64,000 nucleotides of DNA from CAXBID01 sp963815305 (GCA_963815305.1 CAWFFW010000001.1:1860001-1924000); one strand, 5' to 3'; positions 46,362-56,395 are shown, counted from the first letter of the stretch. The notes: generated from the letters alone by a model not told the origin. A program made the numbers and translations.

Positions 46362-46866
46362 CTCTTATAGGATCCCCTACATTAGCATCAGCACCAGCAT
46401 ATAAACCTACTTTTGAAACATTACCTAACCCCGTTTGTTCTAACGAAAACGTAGCTGTAACAATATTTCCAGTTTTGGTAATATTGGGGTTTAGGATTCT
46501 AATATACGGAGATACCACCAAATCTAACTTTGTTTGACCATTGATATCTACTAACATAGTATCAATAGGGTGAAAATTAGTTAGTAATGGAAATACTTTA
46601 TACGTATTAGCAAATAACTTAGTATCTGCAAAAGTACCGTCTACTTTGTAATTCATAGTCTGAGGGGTCACATTTTCATACCCCTGTTCTCTAAGCTCTA
46701 ATTCGCCACCGCGGATAATATCTTGCTCAACCAAATCACCAGTGGTATCATCAATGATACTACCATACAATCCAGCATCAGGGCCTTTCATTTCGTCCAA
46801 TTCACAAGAAACCAAACAGCACAAAGACGCTACAAGCATTATTATATATTTAAATTTATTCATCAT
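46336..46866 (-). CDS. DUF3823 surface glycan-binding lipoprotein (SusE/F position), N-terminal part
   Basis: A lipoprotein signal ends in CLVSC (about Cys21), followed by ELDEMKGPDAGLYGSIIDDTTG, the standard opening of DUF3823, with VDGTFADTKLFANTYKVFP and a second domain from SPYIRILNPNIT. The reconstructed protein is about 232 residues, normal for the family. DUF3823 genes sit directly after susD in many PULs and are thought to be outer-membrane glycan-binding partners of SusCD. It lies 39 bases after the susD stop. The 3' end is broken by a one-base excess at about 46345. Confidence 0.78.
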   Translation of the reverse strand: MMNKFKYIIMLVASLCCLVSCELDEMKGPDAGLYGSIIDDTTGDLVEQDIIRGGELELREQGYENVTPQTMNYKVDGTFADTKLFANTYKVFPLLTNFHPIDTMLVDINGQTKLDLVVSPYIRILNPNITKTGNIVTATFSLEQTGLGNVSKVGLYAGADANVGDPIRVVKAEEKY

Positions 46867-46905
46867 ATTTAATTTTTAGTTTTATAAAACATTCTATTTT
46901 AACTA

Positions 46906-48789
46906 CTATGGATTTGGAACCAATCCGCTTAAACCAATACCTGGTATGTTCCTGTAGTATTCATTGATGTTAAAAGTATTAGGGTCATTACCTCTAACTC
47001 TATCACGCAGAAAAATATACTCATAAGGTGCTTCACCTCTTAAATCCAAGACTGGCTTTAAAGCATGTTTTCTTGTTTGGTCAAATGTAGTATGGTACGT
47101 TCTTCTTCTTATTAAATCCCAGATGTGTTTGTTTTCAAAAGCTAACTCTACGGTTCTTTCTCTTAACACATTTTCAATAGTTAATGGAATATCCGTTTGG
47201 TGAAAAGCTCTTTTTCTAGTAGCATTTAATGCGGTAGCCGCTTTTGTTGGATCGCCTAAACCACTCTCAACAACAGCTTCAGCATAGTTTAATAAAATTT
47301 CCGCATATCTAAATTCAGCAAAATCAGTAAAACTCGTGTTCCATCCTGGAATTACATCTTCGGTACTTATGAATTTTTTGAATCCAAAACCTGTTTTGGA
47401 CATATTACCCCCATGTGGGTTAAAACCAGAATGTTGATCTGGATCTTGTGTACCATAAGTAAAATAAAATACACCATTGACTCTTACTCTAGTATTTGTC
47501 TCTATTTTAGGTTCTCCATCTGGCCTGATAAAACCAGCTTGATAAATCATGATGTCTCCTTTCCATTCTGACATAGGAAGTACAACAGTAGCTTTAAGAC
47601 GGGCATCTTTATCAGTAAAAAGATCTACAGGGTTTGCGTAATGTAGATAGTCTCTTGTAGGATCAAATCCATCATAGTTTTCAATATCTCCATCAGTAGT
47701 AGTAACTATTGGAGCATCTTCACCTGGGTTACTATAGGTTTCAAACATATCGACAAATTCTAAAGTTGGAGCATATCTACCAGGGTGAGGCCATCCATTT
47801 CTTTTTTGAGCTGGATTAAACCAGATGTCATAATTATTACCATAATTTGTTCCAGGGATTGTACGCCCTTTTATAAGTATAGCTTCTTCTGGAGCTATAT
47901 TAGGATTTACAAACATGGACCTGAAGTTTTCTGCTGCTTCATCCACACTACCAGGATTTGGCTTATACAAAGAATACGGACTGTTTGTCATGATATTATT
48001 TGAAGCATCAATACAAATTTGGTAATAATCAGCTGCTGTATTTTCAGGAAGACCAATAAGTCCTAAAGTAACCGCTTCTCCAGTAAAATCTACACTTCCG
48101 CCATATTTAGCCAAAGATGCTGCGAATAATGCGGCTCTAGACTTAAGTGCTAATGCCGCCCATTTAGAGGCTCTTCTTCCATTAGTATCACCTAAAGCAT
48201 TGGCAGCCACATCACATTCAGACAATACAAAATCCCAAGTTTCCTTTTCTGTACTTCTTGGTACTTTTAAAAATTCTGGATCACCATTAAATTCTTGTGG
48301 TTCTGTTATAATTGGAACACCACCATATCTTTTAACCAATCCAAAATAAGCAAACCCTCTAATAAATGAGGCTTCACCCATATACGCTGCTTTTTCATCA
48401 TCCGTAATACTTAAAGTAGGTATAATATCTATAAATAGATTAACATCTCTTATTAAGACAAAAGCATCTTCCCACCATTCTAAACGATTTTCACTTAATA
48501 TGACATTGGCCTCACTATGTTCTGCTATCATAGTTAGCATAGCACTAGTTTGCCCTCCATTATTGGGACCTCCGTTATTATAATTAAAACCTTGTCTAGG
48601 AAAATAAGTTAAATCTTCAATGGGTAATCTATCATATAAATCGGCTAAATATAATTTGGTTCCCGCAGGGTCACCAAATAATTCATCTGCAGTTATTTTA
48701 TCTTTTGGTAATAGATCTAATCCGTCATCGCATGAACTTGCAACAACGCTAAATAGCAAAAGAAACAGTATCTTTTTTATTGTTTTCAT
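46906..48789 (-). CDS. SusD/RagB glycan-binding lipoprotein
   Basis: A 627-residue protein with a lipoprotein signal ending in ASSC (Cys20). SusD features are visible: CDDGLDLLPKDKITADELF, SFIRGFAYFGLVKRYGGVP, ASKWAALALKSRAALFAAS and the C-terminal FRYAEILLNYAEAVVES, LNATRKRA, ENVLRERTVELAFENKHIWDL. SusD forms the lid of the SusC porin and captures oligosaccharide at the cell surface. It starts 11 bases after the susC stop, so the two are co-transcribed. Confidence 0.95.
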   Translation of the reverse strand: MKTIKKILFLLLFSVVASSCDDGLDLLPKDKITADELFGDPAGTKLYLADLYDRLPIEDLTYFPRQGFNYNNGGPNNGGQTSAMLTMIAEHSEANVILSENRLEWWEDAFVLIRDVNLFIDIIPTLSITDDEKAAYMGEASFIRGFAYFGLVKRYGGVPIITEPQEFNGDPEFLKVPRSTEKETWDFVLSECDVAANALGDTNGRRASKWAALALKSRAALFAASLAKYGGSVDFTGEAVTLGLIGLPENTAADYYQICIDASNNIMTNSPYSLYKPNPGSVDEAAENFRSMFVNPNIAPEEAILIKGRTIPGTNYGNNYDIWFNPAQKRNGWPHPGRYAPTLEFVDMFETYSNPGEDAPIVTTTDGDIENYDGFDPTRDYLHYANPVDLFTDKDARLKATVVLPMSEWKGDIMIYQAGFIRPDGEPKIETNTRVRVNGVFYFTYGTQDPDQHSGFNPHGGNMSKTGFGFKKFISTEDVIPGWNTSFTDFAEFRYAEILLNYAEAVVESGLGDPTKAATALNATRKRAFHQTDIPLTIENVLRERTVELAFENKHIWDLIRRRTYHTTFDQTRKHALKPVLDLRGEAPYEYIFLRDRVRGNDPNTFNINEYYRNIPGIGLSGLVPNP

Positions 48790-48800
48790 AATTTTTTTTT

Positions 48801-51800
48801 TTAAAAGTTAATATTCACGCCAAAATTGTAAGTCTGTGTTACAGGATAGGTAAACCCAGCTGAGAATAAACCTTCAATCTTTTCAGGATCAAAAGGCTTA
48901 ACAAAATCATCTGCCCAAGTATATAAATTAAATCCACTAACGTACATTCTTAAATTGGTAATCCCTAAAGCTCTTTCTAAGTCTTCATTTTTAAGGTTAT
49001 ACCCCAATTCTAATGATTTTAACCTCAGGTATGAAGCATCTCTTCTCCAAACCGAACTTTCTCTATATAAACCACCCACATCACCTATAGTTCTGTTTGC
49101 TGGCCATGTACCAGGAATCCAGTCACTATTAACATCATATGGATCTGCTTTAGTCCATCTATCATAAAAATAAGCTGGTGTGTTTCCTCTAAAGGCGAAC
49201 ATTTCAGCATAAACCTCTCTAAAACGTACGGTATAATTTGCTGCACCTTGTAATAACATGTTTGCGTAAAACCCTTTATATTCTAGATTTAAAGTAAAAC
49301 CAAAAAACATTTTAGGTCTTCCTCCAAAAAATAAAGGCTGTTCGTCCTGACCGTTAACAATACCATCATTGTTCCAGTCTTCATATTGAAAATCACCTGG
49401 AAGTTCTCTAAGTACATTAGTACGATCTCCATTTTGTAAAGGTGCATTTCTTAATTCATCAACACTTTGAAACTGTCCTATATAATTATACCCCCAGTTA
49501 ATATCATTCCATCTATTTGATCGTTGATTTCTCCATTGGCTATAGCTATTGGTAAATGCCTCACCTTCTACATATTTTCTTTTAGTACGTGAATAAGAAA
49601 AATTTCCTGACACATCATATCTAAAATCCTTACCAATCATATCTCTATATGCCACTGTTAATTCGAAACCTTGAGTAATTTCACTATTCAGATTTTCTTC
49701 TGGTAGCTCCCCTCCATAGGTATTAGGCAGCGCTACGCTTCGTCTGGCAGGGATACCATCCAGTAATCTTTCATAAACATCTGCTGTTATATTTAATCTA
49801 TTTTGAAAAAGGCCTAAATCAATTCCAATATTTGTGGTAGTGGCTTCCATCCAACTTAGGTTTCCATTTGCAAGCGGTGGTGTACTAATGCCTTCTGTTA
49901 ACACGCCTTCTTCAAATTCATAAGAGCCACCACTACCTATAGAATATCCCGGAACATATTGAAAAGGACCTCCTTCAGGCATACCAGCTATACCATAAGA
50001 GCCTCTGAATTTTAAATTAGAAATCCAGCTCACATTATTTTTAATAAAGCCTTCCTCAGAAACTCTCCATCCTAAAGACGCTGTTGGATAAAGCGCATAC
50101 CTATTCTCTTCTGAATATCTAAATGACCCCATATAACGCCCTGCTACTTCAACTAAATATTTTCCTTTATAATCGTAATTTAAACGCCCTATATAAGAAA
50201 AATCAGCAGATTCTGCTTCAATACCATCACTTGTTTGTCCAAGGACATCAGCAAACCTCAATTGATCTTTAGTATAAAAATCTGCATACAATCTTCTGAT
50301 ATCAGAAAGTCTTTGCTCCCAAGTATTTTTCTCTATGACTGCAGTTACCCCAATGTTATGAGCATCATTAATAGATGTATCATAATTAACAAACCCTTGA
50401 AATGTTAACGCATCACTATTAGAATTACTATTTGTAATACTTGCCGTACCATCCCGTTGCTTTATAGGATCATAAACATCATTAACGTCGTCATAAGTAT
50501 ACAAATTATAAGTAGGAGATACGCCCTTGCCTTGGTAATTTACTGCGTCATAAGATGCCACAGCCTTTAAAGATAGACCATCTAAAAATGGTGCATCGTA
50601 TTCAAGTTGAAACGTTGAATTAAAAGTTCTTGTATTGCCTTCACTATAACCCGTAATATCTCTTTCCATCAACGCCACTGGGTTTTGACCTACTGGCGCT
50701 AAATAATCTGGATTGTTATTAGCATAGGCATATTCTGTTGGTAATGAAGTACGCGTTCCTTTAAAAATATTAAAGAAGTTATCTCCTGGTTGCCAATCTT
50801 TATCCCATCTTCCACTTAATAAAACAGAAGCCTTTAAATTTTTAGCTAATTCTGTTGTTAAATTTGACCTGAAATTATAGCGCTTATACCCCATATCATC
50901 ACTTTTAAGCAAACCATCTTCGCTTACATAACCAAAACTGACAAAGTAATTTGTTTTTTCTGTACCTCCAGTTGCTGAAAAATTATGTTGTACCGTACTG
51001 GACTGTTTTTTAATCACTAAATCCTCCCAGTTAGTACCCTCATATCCTGGAGCTCCTTGTTTCCATAATTCAATTTCCTCAGCAGAATAGTAAGGTGTTC
51101 CACTTCCGCCAGGTATAAATAACTGGGTATCATTCCACATCTGTGTGTATTGAGCCGCAGAAGCCATTGCAGGAACATCCGTTGGTCTTACAAAACTATA
51201 TACAGAATTATAGTTAAATGACGGCTTACCTTTCTTTCCTCTTCTTGTGGTTACCAAAATAACACCATTGGCAGCTCCTAAACCATAAATGGCAGCAGCA
51301 GCATCTTTTAGGATGGAGATACTTTCAATATCATCAGCATTTAATTGTTGGAAATCCCTAGACCCTCCTCTTCTAATACCATCAATAACATATATTGGGG
51401 CTCCAAACCCACGAATATTAATATCATTATCAAAAGAACCTGGTTGGCCAGATTGTTGACGAATTTGAACACCCGCAATTTTTCCTGATAATTTTTGGGC
51501 TACACTTACATTGGTAGTAGTTTGAATTTCTTCATTACTAATAACGCCAACTGCAGCTGTTAAGCTTTCTTTCCTTTGTGTACCATATCCAACAACTATA
51601 ACCTCATCTAGTGCTGATATATCTTCTATTAATATCACGTTCACTGTAGTTTGGCCAGTCAATGTAATAGACTTAGAGATATAACCAATATAACTAAAAG
51701 TTAATATTTGAGTGCCTTCTCCATTAATGGTAATTGAATAATTTCCATCAAAATTAGTTACCGTACCCGTATTTGAATTTTCCAGCATTACGGAAGCTCC

Positions 51801-51971
51801 AGGTAAAGGAAGATTATTTTCATCTACCACCTGACCGGTGATCGTTTTATTTTGAGCTAAAGCATTATTTGCATTTAGTAGTAATACTAAAAACAAAAGC
51901 TTTGTAAAAAAAACAACTCCCTTTTGTGTGCTTTTTTCTCTAGGTTTGTTTAAAAATATAATTTTTTTCAT
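48801..51971 (-). CDS. SusC/RagA TonB-dependent outer-membrane transporter
   Basis: A 1056-residue protein. A long signal region ends at NALAQ (about residue 40). A carboxypeptidase-like regulatory domain follows (TITGQVVDENNLPLPGASVML, FDGNYSITI), then the TonB-box/SusC signature LDEVIVVGYGTQ near 125, the plug (VRQ-type GQPGSFDNDINIRGFGAPIYVIDGIRR in pieces, ILKDAAAAIYGLGAANGVILVTT) and a 22-strand barrel to the terminal GVNINF. It imports mannan oligosaccharides with energy from TonB. It is the first gene of the main transcript and is divergent from the regulator gene. Confidence 0.96.
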   Translation of the reverse strand: MKKIIFLNKPREKSTQKGVVFFTKLLFLVLLLNANNALAQNKTITGQVVDENNLPLPGASVMLENSNTGTVTNFDGNYSITINGEGTQILTFSYIGYISKSITLTGQTTVNVILIEDISALDEVIVVGYGTQRKESLTAAVGVISNEEIQTTTNVSVAQKLSGKIAGVQIRQQSGQPGSFDNDINIRGFGAPIYVIDGIRRGGSRDFQQLNADDIESISILKDAAAAIYGLGAANGVILVTTRRGKKGKPSFNYNSVYSFVRPTDVPAMASAAQYTQMWNDTQLFIPGGSGTPYYSAEEIELWKQGAPGYEGTNWEDLVIKKQSSTVQHNFSATGGTEKTNYFVSFGYVSEDGLLKSDDMGYKRYNFRSNLTTELAKNLKASVLLSGRWDKDWQPGDNFFNIFKGTRTSLPTEYAYANNNPDYLAPVGQNPVALMERDITGYSEGNTRTFNSTFQLEYDAPFLDGLSLKAVASYDAVNYQGKGVSPTYNLYTYDDVNDVYDPIKQRDGTASITNSNSNSDALTFQGFVNYDTSINDAHNIGVTAVIEKNTWEQRLSDIRRLYADFYTKDQLRFADVLGQTSDGIEAESADFSYIGRLNYDYKGKYLVEVAGRYMGSFRYSEENRYALYPTASLGWRVSEEGFIKNNVSWISNLKFRGSYGIAGMPEGGPFQYVPGYSIGSGGSYEFEEGVLTEGISTPPLANGNLSWMEATTTNIGIDLGLFQNRLNITADVYERLLDGIPARRSVALPNTYGGELPEENLNSEITQGFELTVAYRDMIGKDFRYDVSGNFSYSRTKRKYVEGEAFTNSYSQWRNQRSNRWNDINWGYNYIGQFQSVDELRNAPLQNGDRTNVLRELPGDFQYEDWNNDGIVNGQDEQPLFFGGRPKMFFGFTLNLEYKGFYANMLLQGAANYTVRFREVYAEMFAFRGNTPAYFYDRWTKADPYDVNSDWIPGTWPANRTIGDVGGLYRESSVWRRDASYLRLKSLELGYNLKNEDLERALGITNLRMYVSGFNLYTWADDFVKPFDPEKIEGLFSAGFTYPVTQTYNFGVNINF

Positions 51972-52069
51972 AAATAATTAGTCTTGGTTTGTTAATCTTC
52001 TTAGTTTGTCAGTTTGTTGATTAGTTTTTGTTAATGTCATTCAAATAGGATTTTAGATTTTTAATAAAC

Positions 52070-52077
52070 CAAATGTA
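52070..52077 (-). promoter_or_regulatory. Promoter -7 box of susC
   Basis: TACATTTG on the minus strand fits the Bacteroidetes TAnnTTTG box and would give a leader of about 90 bases. Immediately upstream (52086-52137) is an AT-rich block with repeated TTAAT/TTAATTA units, the region in which an activator would bind. The 320-base space between susC and the regulator gene carries no other gene. Confidence 0.5.
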
Positions 52078-52292
52078 TCTCTCATCTATTAATTAGTAAA
52101 TAATTAACACTTAAAAAAGAGTTAATATTTAATTAATCTGATTTTTTTGGTTATTTTTTGAGAATTTAATATTTAGAATGTAATAAAATGTAATAAATGT
52201 GTGTTTTTTATGGTGTAGAATTATTCTAAATTTAAAATATAAATTATATTGCGTTGAATATAGACACATAATACCTTTTGTCTAATTATCCT

Positions 52293-54800
52293 ATGAAAAA
52301 ACCTCTCTTAATACTACTATTATTTGTGCTTGCATGTGTTAAAATAGCATATGCGCAAGACTATTTAGAGGAAGGCTTGTTTTTTTCATCTCATGAAGTC
52401 ACACAAGAACAGAGAACATCCTTAAACCTTACTCCTAATTCACCTATTCAACTTAAGAATAAATTCAGTATAGAATTTGAAGCTAATTTTCGTCACGGGG
52501 ATGGGTATTACGGTAATATTTTTAAGATTATTTGCAACAACCAATTAAATATTGATCTAGTTGCTAATTTAGCTGATGAAGACACAAACTTTTGGCTTAC
52601 CGTAAAAGATCAAATGATTTTTGAATACAAATGGTCTGACATTCCAAAGAGCGGTTATGATAAATGGATAAAATTCAAACTTGAAATAGATGTAGATAAT
52701 TCTAAATTGACAATAACTATTAACGGAGATAAGATTGTTAAATCTTCTGCAGATATAGAAGACCTATCTGATTTTAATATTATTTTCGGAAAAAGTCTTT
52801 TTAATAAATTTACAACAACAGATGTTTGCCCCATGAGTGTTAAGAATGTTAAAATTCTTAATGAAGATGGTAAACTAGTACGTCATTGGGTTTTAGGAAA
52901 ACATACAACTAATAATAAAGTATATGACAATGTTATTAATGATGAAGCCACAGTAGAAAACGCAAAATGGCTTATAAACCAGCACCTATTTTGGAAGAAA
53001 AACAAAGATTTTGATTTTAATAATCTGCTAGGAACAGCTAGAGATGCTAAAAATGAACGCGTTTTCTTTATAGATTCAAAAGCGGTTTATGTATATTCCA
53101 CCATAAATGAATCTATGGAGTCATTTGATTATAACGCGAGTACTCTTCTGTGCCAATCAGACACCTTCATATATAATATTTTAACAAATGAATTAATAGC
53201 CTATTCTATTGACAAAAACACATATAACACATTTGATTTTGAAAACTTAGAATGGTCAAACTCTCATAATGATTGCGGTGAAACCAATTATTGGCATCAT
53301 AATAAAATGATTTCTCCAAAAGACAGCACGCTGCTAACCTTTGGAGGCTATGGATTTTATAAATACAAATCTGAATTAAAAAAGTTTGATCCCGTTACTC
53401 ACGAATTGTATTCTTTTGACTTAAATGATCAAATTACACCAAGGTATTTAAGTTCTTCTGGGATATTAAATTCTAATGAATTCTTGATTTTTGGTGGTTA
53501 TGGTAGTAATTCTGGCAAACAATGGGTCAATAGCCAGTTTTATTATGATTTGTATTCTGTAGATTTTGAAGGTTTGAAAGTGAACAAACTTTGGCAAACA
53601 AAAAACACAGCTTCTCAACCCTTTGTTCCTGTGCAGTCTATGGTTATAGATAATAATTCAGACAGTTTTTACACACTTATTTATAACAATACAACTTATA
53701 ATAGTAATTTAAAACTGGCCCGTTTTGGAATTAACACTTATGAAATGGAGGTCTTCGATGATTCTATTCCTTATGAATTTCTTGATATCAAATCTAATGC
53801 AGATTTTTTTTTAAATTCCAAAAAATCAAAATTTTACACCTTAACATCTTTAGAAGACAAAGTAAGTTTATATTCATTAAAGTACCCACCGCTAGTTGCT
53901 GCAGATGTTTATCAAGACCAAATAATAGCAAACACCTCATTTAAGTACTACTGGATTCTTATTTTTTTAGTTGGGGTATTGCTATTGTTTTTGTTTTTTA
54001 AGTCGAAGGAAAAAAACAATCAATATTTAGCAGAATCAGATGAAGAAATTATTAAGCCCACGCATACTAAATCAGAAAAAATAAAAATATCTGCTATTTA
54101 TTTATTTGGTGGTTTTCAAGTTTATGATAAAGAAGGACATGATATTACGGCTTTATTTACGCCTACAATCAAAGATTTATTCTTATTAATACTGCTATCA
54201 AGTATAAAAAGTGATAAAGGAATTTCGTCAAAAAAACTAACTGAAATATTATGGCCCAATAAATCGGATAGTAATGCCAGGAATAACAGAAATGTTAATA
54301 TCAGTAAATTGCGATTACTTTTAGAAAAAATTGGAGACATTGATATAAGCAATAAAAACACCTATTGGCAGATGAACGTGGAAGAGTCTGTTTTTTGTGA
54401 TTACAGTTTCGTAATGAATCTACTGAATGAAAGTATTAGCACAAATCTTGAAAAAGACAAAATCTATGAACTTTTGAATATTGTTTCTCGTGGTGAGATT
54501 TCTCCTGATATCCAAACAGAATGGATTGAAGATTATAAAACTGATATTTCAAATTTATTAATTGATGATCTTGATAGAATTTCTAAAACTCAAGAAGACT
54601 TAAAATTACTTATATTAATTAGTAATGCTATTTTAAAGTATGGTCCTCTTAATGAAGAAGCCATATCACTAAAGTGTAAATCTCTATTTGCTTTAGGTAA
54701 AAAAGGCTTAGCAAAACAGAGTTATAATCAGTTTTGTAAAGTGTATTTAGACCTTTTGGATGCTAGGTATGATAAAACTTTCAATGATATTATAAGTTGA
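52293..54800 (+). CDS. Membrane-spanning SARP-type transcription regulator with LamG/Kelch-like sensor
   Basis: The ATG at 52293 starts a signal peptide (MKKPLLILLLFVLACVKIAYAQ); an in-frame TTG five codons earlier is less likely. The protein is 835 residues. Residues 25-200 form a LamG-like jelly roll (FSIEFEANFRHGDG, WIKFKLEIDVDNSKLTI). About 250-540 has propeller repeats, two with the Kelch FGGYG motif. One helix at 551-569 (WILIFLVGVLLLFLFF) crosses the membrane. From about 596, IYLFGGFQVYDKEG, LTEILWPNKSD and ISKLRLLLEKIG match the OmpR-like winged helix of SARP regulators, followed by a helical BTAD-like domain. It probably senses glycan outside the cytoplasm and activates the divergent PUL directly, without a kinase. 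That direct signalling is inferred. Confidence 0.82.
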   Translation: MKKPLLILLLFVLACVKIAYAQDYLEEGLFFSSHEVTQEQRTSLNLTPNSPIQLKNKFSIEFEANFRHGDGYYGNIFKIICNNQLNIDLVANLADEDTNFWLTVKDQMIFEYKWSDIPKSGYDKWIKFKLEIDVDNSKLTITINGDKIVKSSADIEDLSDFNIIFGKSLFNKFTTTDVCPMSVKNVKILNEDGKLVRHWVLGKHTTNNKVYDNVINDEATVENAKWLINQHLFWKKNKDFDFNNLLGTARDAKNERVFFIDSKAVYVYSTINESMESFDYNASTLLCQSDTFIYNILTNELIAYSIDKNTYNTFDFENLEWSNSHNDCGETNYWHHNKMISPKDSTLLTFGGYGFYKYKSELKKFDPVTHELYSFDLNDQITPRYLSSSGILNSNEFLIFGGYGSNSGKQWVNSQFYYDLYSVDFEGLKVNKLWQTKNTASQPFVPVQSMVIDNNSDSFYTLIYNNTTYNSNLKLARFGINTYEMEVFDDSIPYEFLDIKSNADFFLNSKKSKFYTLTSLEDKVSLYSLKYPPLVAADVYQDQIIANTSFKYYWILIFLVGVLLLFLFFKSKEKNNQYLAESDEEIIKPTHTKSEKIKISAIYLFGGFQVYDKEGHDITALFTPTIKDLFLLILLSSIKSDKGISSKKLTEILWPNKSDSNARNNRNVNISKLRLLLEKIGDIDISNKNTYWQMNVEESVFCDYSFVMNLLNESISTNLEKDKIYELLNIVSRGEISPDIQTEWIEDYKTDISNLLIDDLDRISKTQEDLKLLILISNAILKYGPLNEEAISLKCKSLFALGKKGLAKQSYNQFCKVYLDLLDARYDKTFNDIIS

Positions 54801-54812
54801 TTTTAGCGCTAT

Positions 54813-54852
54813 CAAAGATTATAACCGTAGTTTAAATTAAGGGTAATCTTTG
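54813..54852 (+). terminator. Weak inverted repeat after the regulator gene
   Basis: CAAAGATTA (54813-54821) and TAATCTTTG (54844-54852) are exact reverse complements with a 22-base loop, 13 bases after the regulator stop. The long loop and lack of a T-run make it a weak terminator candidate. Confidence 0.3.
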
Positions 54853-55020
54853 GAACTATTTTACTCTATATCAAACCAAAACTTATTAATCTGCATAAAT
54901 AAACACTTCGCGGTGCTTAAAAAACTTAGGCCAGCCATTAGCCCCTCTTTAATACTGAGGAAATGAAAATATGGACAGTTCCTTACTCTCCTGAACCTTT
55001 AGAAGTATTCAAAACTTAAG

Positions 55021-56223
55021 TCAAAAATTAAGAACTTTTTCCAAAGCAGCATCAGTATCCTTTTGCATAAAATTAGACTGATATAAAATTGTAGTTGTTA
55101 CAGAAGAATGTCTATACAATTTTTGTAACATTTGGATAGGAATTCTATCTCCAGAAATATTACCAAAGCTATGGTGTGCTATATGCATGCTAAGCTTTTT
55201 ATCAATCCCTGCTTTTAGAGCAACAATTTCTAATCGTCTATTGAAATTTCTTGTTGCCGTTTTAATTCTTGTTCTTAATAATTTCTTGTCATCAGTGTTT
55301 TCCCCTTCTAATTCCTTAAATAAGAAAATTGAAGTTTCTGTTCGCTCTAGTTTATTTAAAATCTCTATAACTTTATTTGGAACTTTTAAGGTTACCAACT
55401 TATTGTTCTTTTCCATTCTATAATGTAGTTTTTCATCATAAAAATCACTCCACTTTAAAGTAAGAACATCACTTATTCTAATGCCAGCAAAGTAAAAACT
55501 AAGTAACCAAACATCTAATGCATATTTTTGGGCTTCTGTTAAACCTTGTATCCTTTCAAGAACCATAATTTCTTGGATATTCAACCCAACTTTTCTGGAT
55601 TCAGGAAACTTTATTTGATACTTTCCTCTACCAAAAGGATAATTTTCAATATTTCCTATAGACTTAGAAATGGCCAAGTTAAAAATAGTTCTTAGGGTAA
55701 TCATATAATTTGCAACTGTTCGAGCAACTATATTTCTTTTTTCTACTAAATAAGTTTCAAACGCTTTAATAAGTTCTATATTTAATTCATTGATGTTTAG
55801 CACCTCTTTATTTATAAACTGCTTAAAAACTTCTATCCGCTTTAATTCAATATCATATTGATGAAATTGTTTCCTATTTTTTATATTACTCAAGTAATAA
55901 TTAGCAACAGTAAGGAAGTCTTTATCATCCTTAGCGATTATCAGGCTCTTTATTTTTTTAGAGGATAAATTTCGTTCTTCAATTTCTGTATTTATTAAAC
56001 TTTTATTCGCTTTTGATAACTTGGTAATTATAAGCTGATTTATTTCTAAACAATCTGGATGAGATTTCTTTACACGTCGATTTTTGGCATCCCATTGATT
56101 CATTTTTATCGATTGACCAATATAAATATATGAGGGTTTTCTATCCTTAATAATCCGTATGGTTATAGGATGAAGGTTTTTGGAATTAGGTCTCTTGACC
56201 AAAAAAGGTGTTATTGACGACAT
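55021..56223 (-). CDS. Tyrosine recombinase (integrase) with altered HxxR motif
   Basis: A 400-residue protein of the Bacteroidetes phage-integrase type. Residues 1-90 are an arm-site DNA-binding domain (IYIGQSIKMNQWDAKNRRVK), 100-190 a SAM-like core-binding domain, 215-400 the catalytic domain. Arg249 in AGIRISDVL, His372 in LYRHSS and the nucleophile Tyr381 in TTILYQSNF are in place. The HxxR motif, however, reads His347-Ile-Ala-His350, so the second catalytic Arg is a His. Members with this change are usually weak or inactive. Upstream of its start lie short direct repeats and a tRNA 3' half (56396-56440), as expected for an element that used a tRNA gene as attachment site. Confidence 0.85.
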   Translation of the reverse strand: MSSITPFLVKRPNSKNLHPITIRIIKDRKPSYIYIGQSIKMNQWDAKNRRVKKSHPDCLEINQLIITKLSKANKSLINTEIEERNLSSKKIKSLIIAKDDKDFLTVANYYLSNIKNRKQFHQYDIELKRIEVFKQFINKEVLNINELNIELIKAFETYLVEKRNIVARTVANYMITLRTIFNLAISKSIGNIENYPFGRGKYQIKFPESRKVGLNIQEIMVLERIQGLTEAQKYALDVWLLSFYFAGIRISDVLTLKWSDFYDEKLHYRMEKNNKLVTLKVPNKVIEILNKLERTETSIFLFKELEGENTDDKKLLRTRIKTATRNFNRRLEIVALKAGIDKKLSMHIAHHSFGNISGDRIPIQMLQKLYRHSSVTTTILYQSNFMQKDTDAALEKVLNF

Positions 56224-56227
56224 AATT

Positions 56228-56329
56228 ATTTGATACCGAATAAAGATAAATTTCTAAATATTTAACCTCTGCTAAAACATAGCTAAAACATTCTTTGATA
56301 TCATTTGCACTCATTTGATACTAAATAAA
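56228..56329. repeat. Direct repeat pair near the integrase start
   Basis: ATTTGATACCGAATAAA (56228-56244) and ATTTGATACTAAATAAA (56313-56329) differ at two of 17 positions. The first copy is only a few bases upstream of the integrase start. They may be arm-type integrase sites. Confidence 0.4.
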
Positions 56330-56395
56330 TTTTAAAGGAGCTTAAACTATTGACTATAAAGGTATTTATATTAATATGATACATAACGCTCTAAA

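Noticed and set aside
54963..55019. 18-codon frame MKIWTVPYSPEPLEVF between regulator and integrase
   Set aside because: Too short, convergent with the integrase end and without recognisable features; chance is the simplest explanation.
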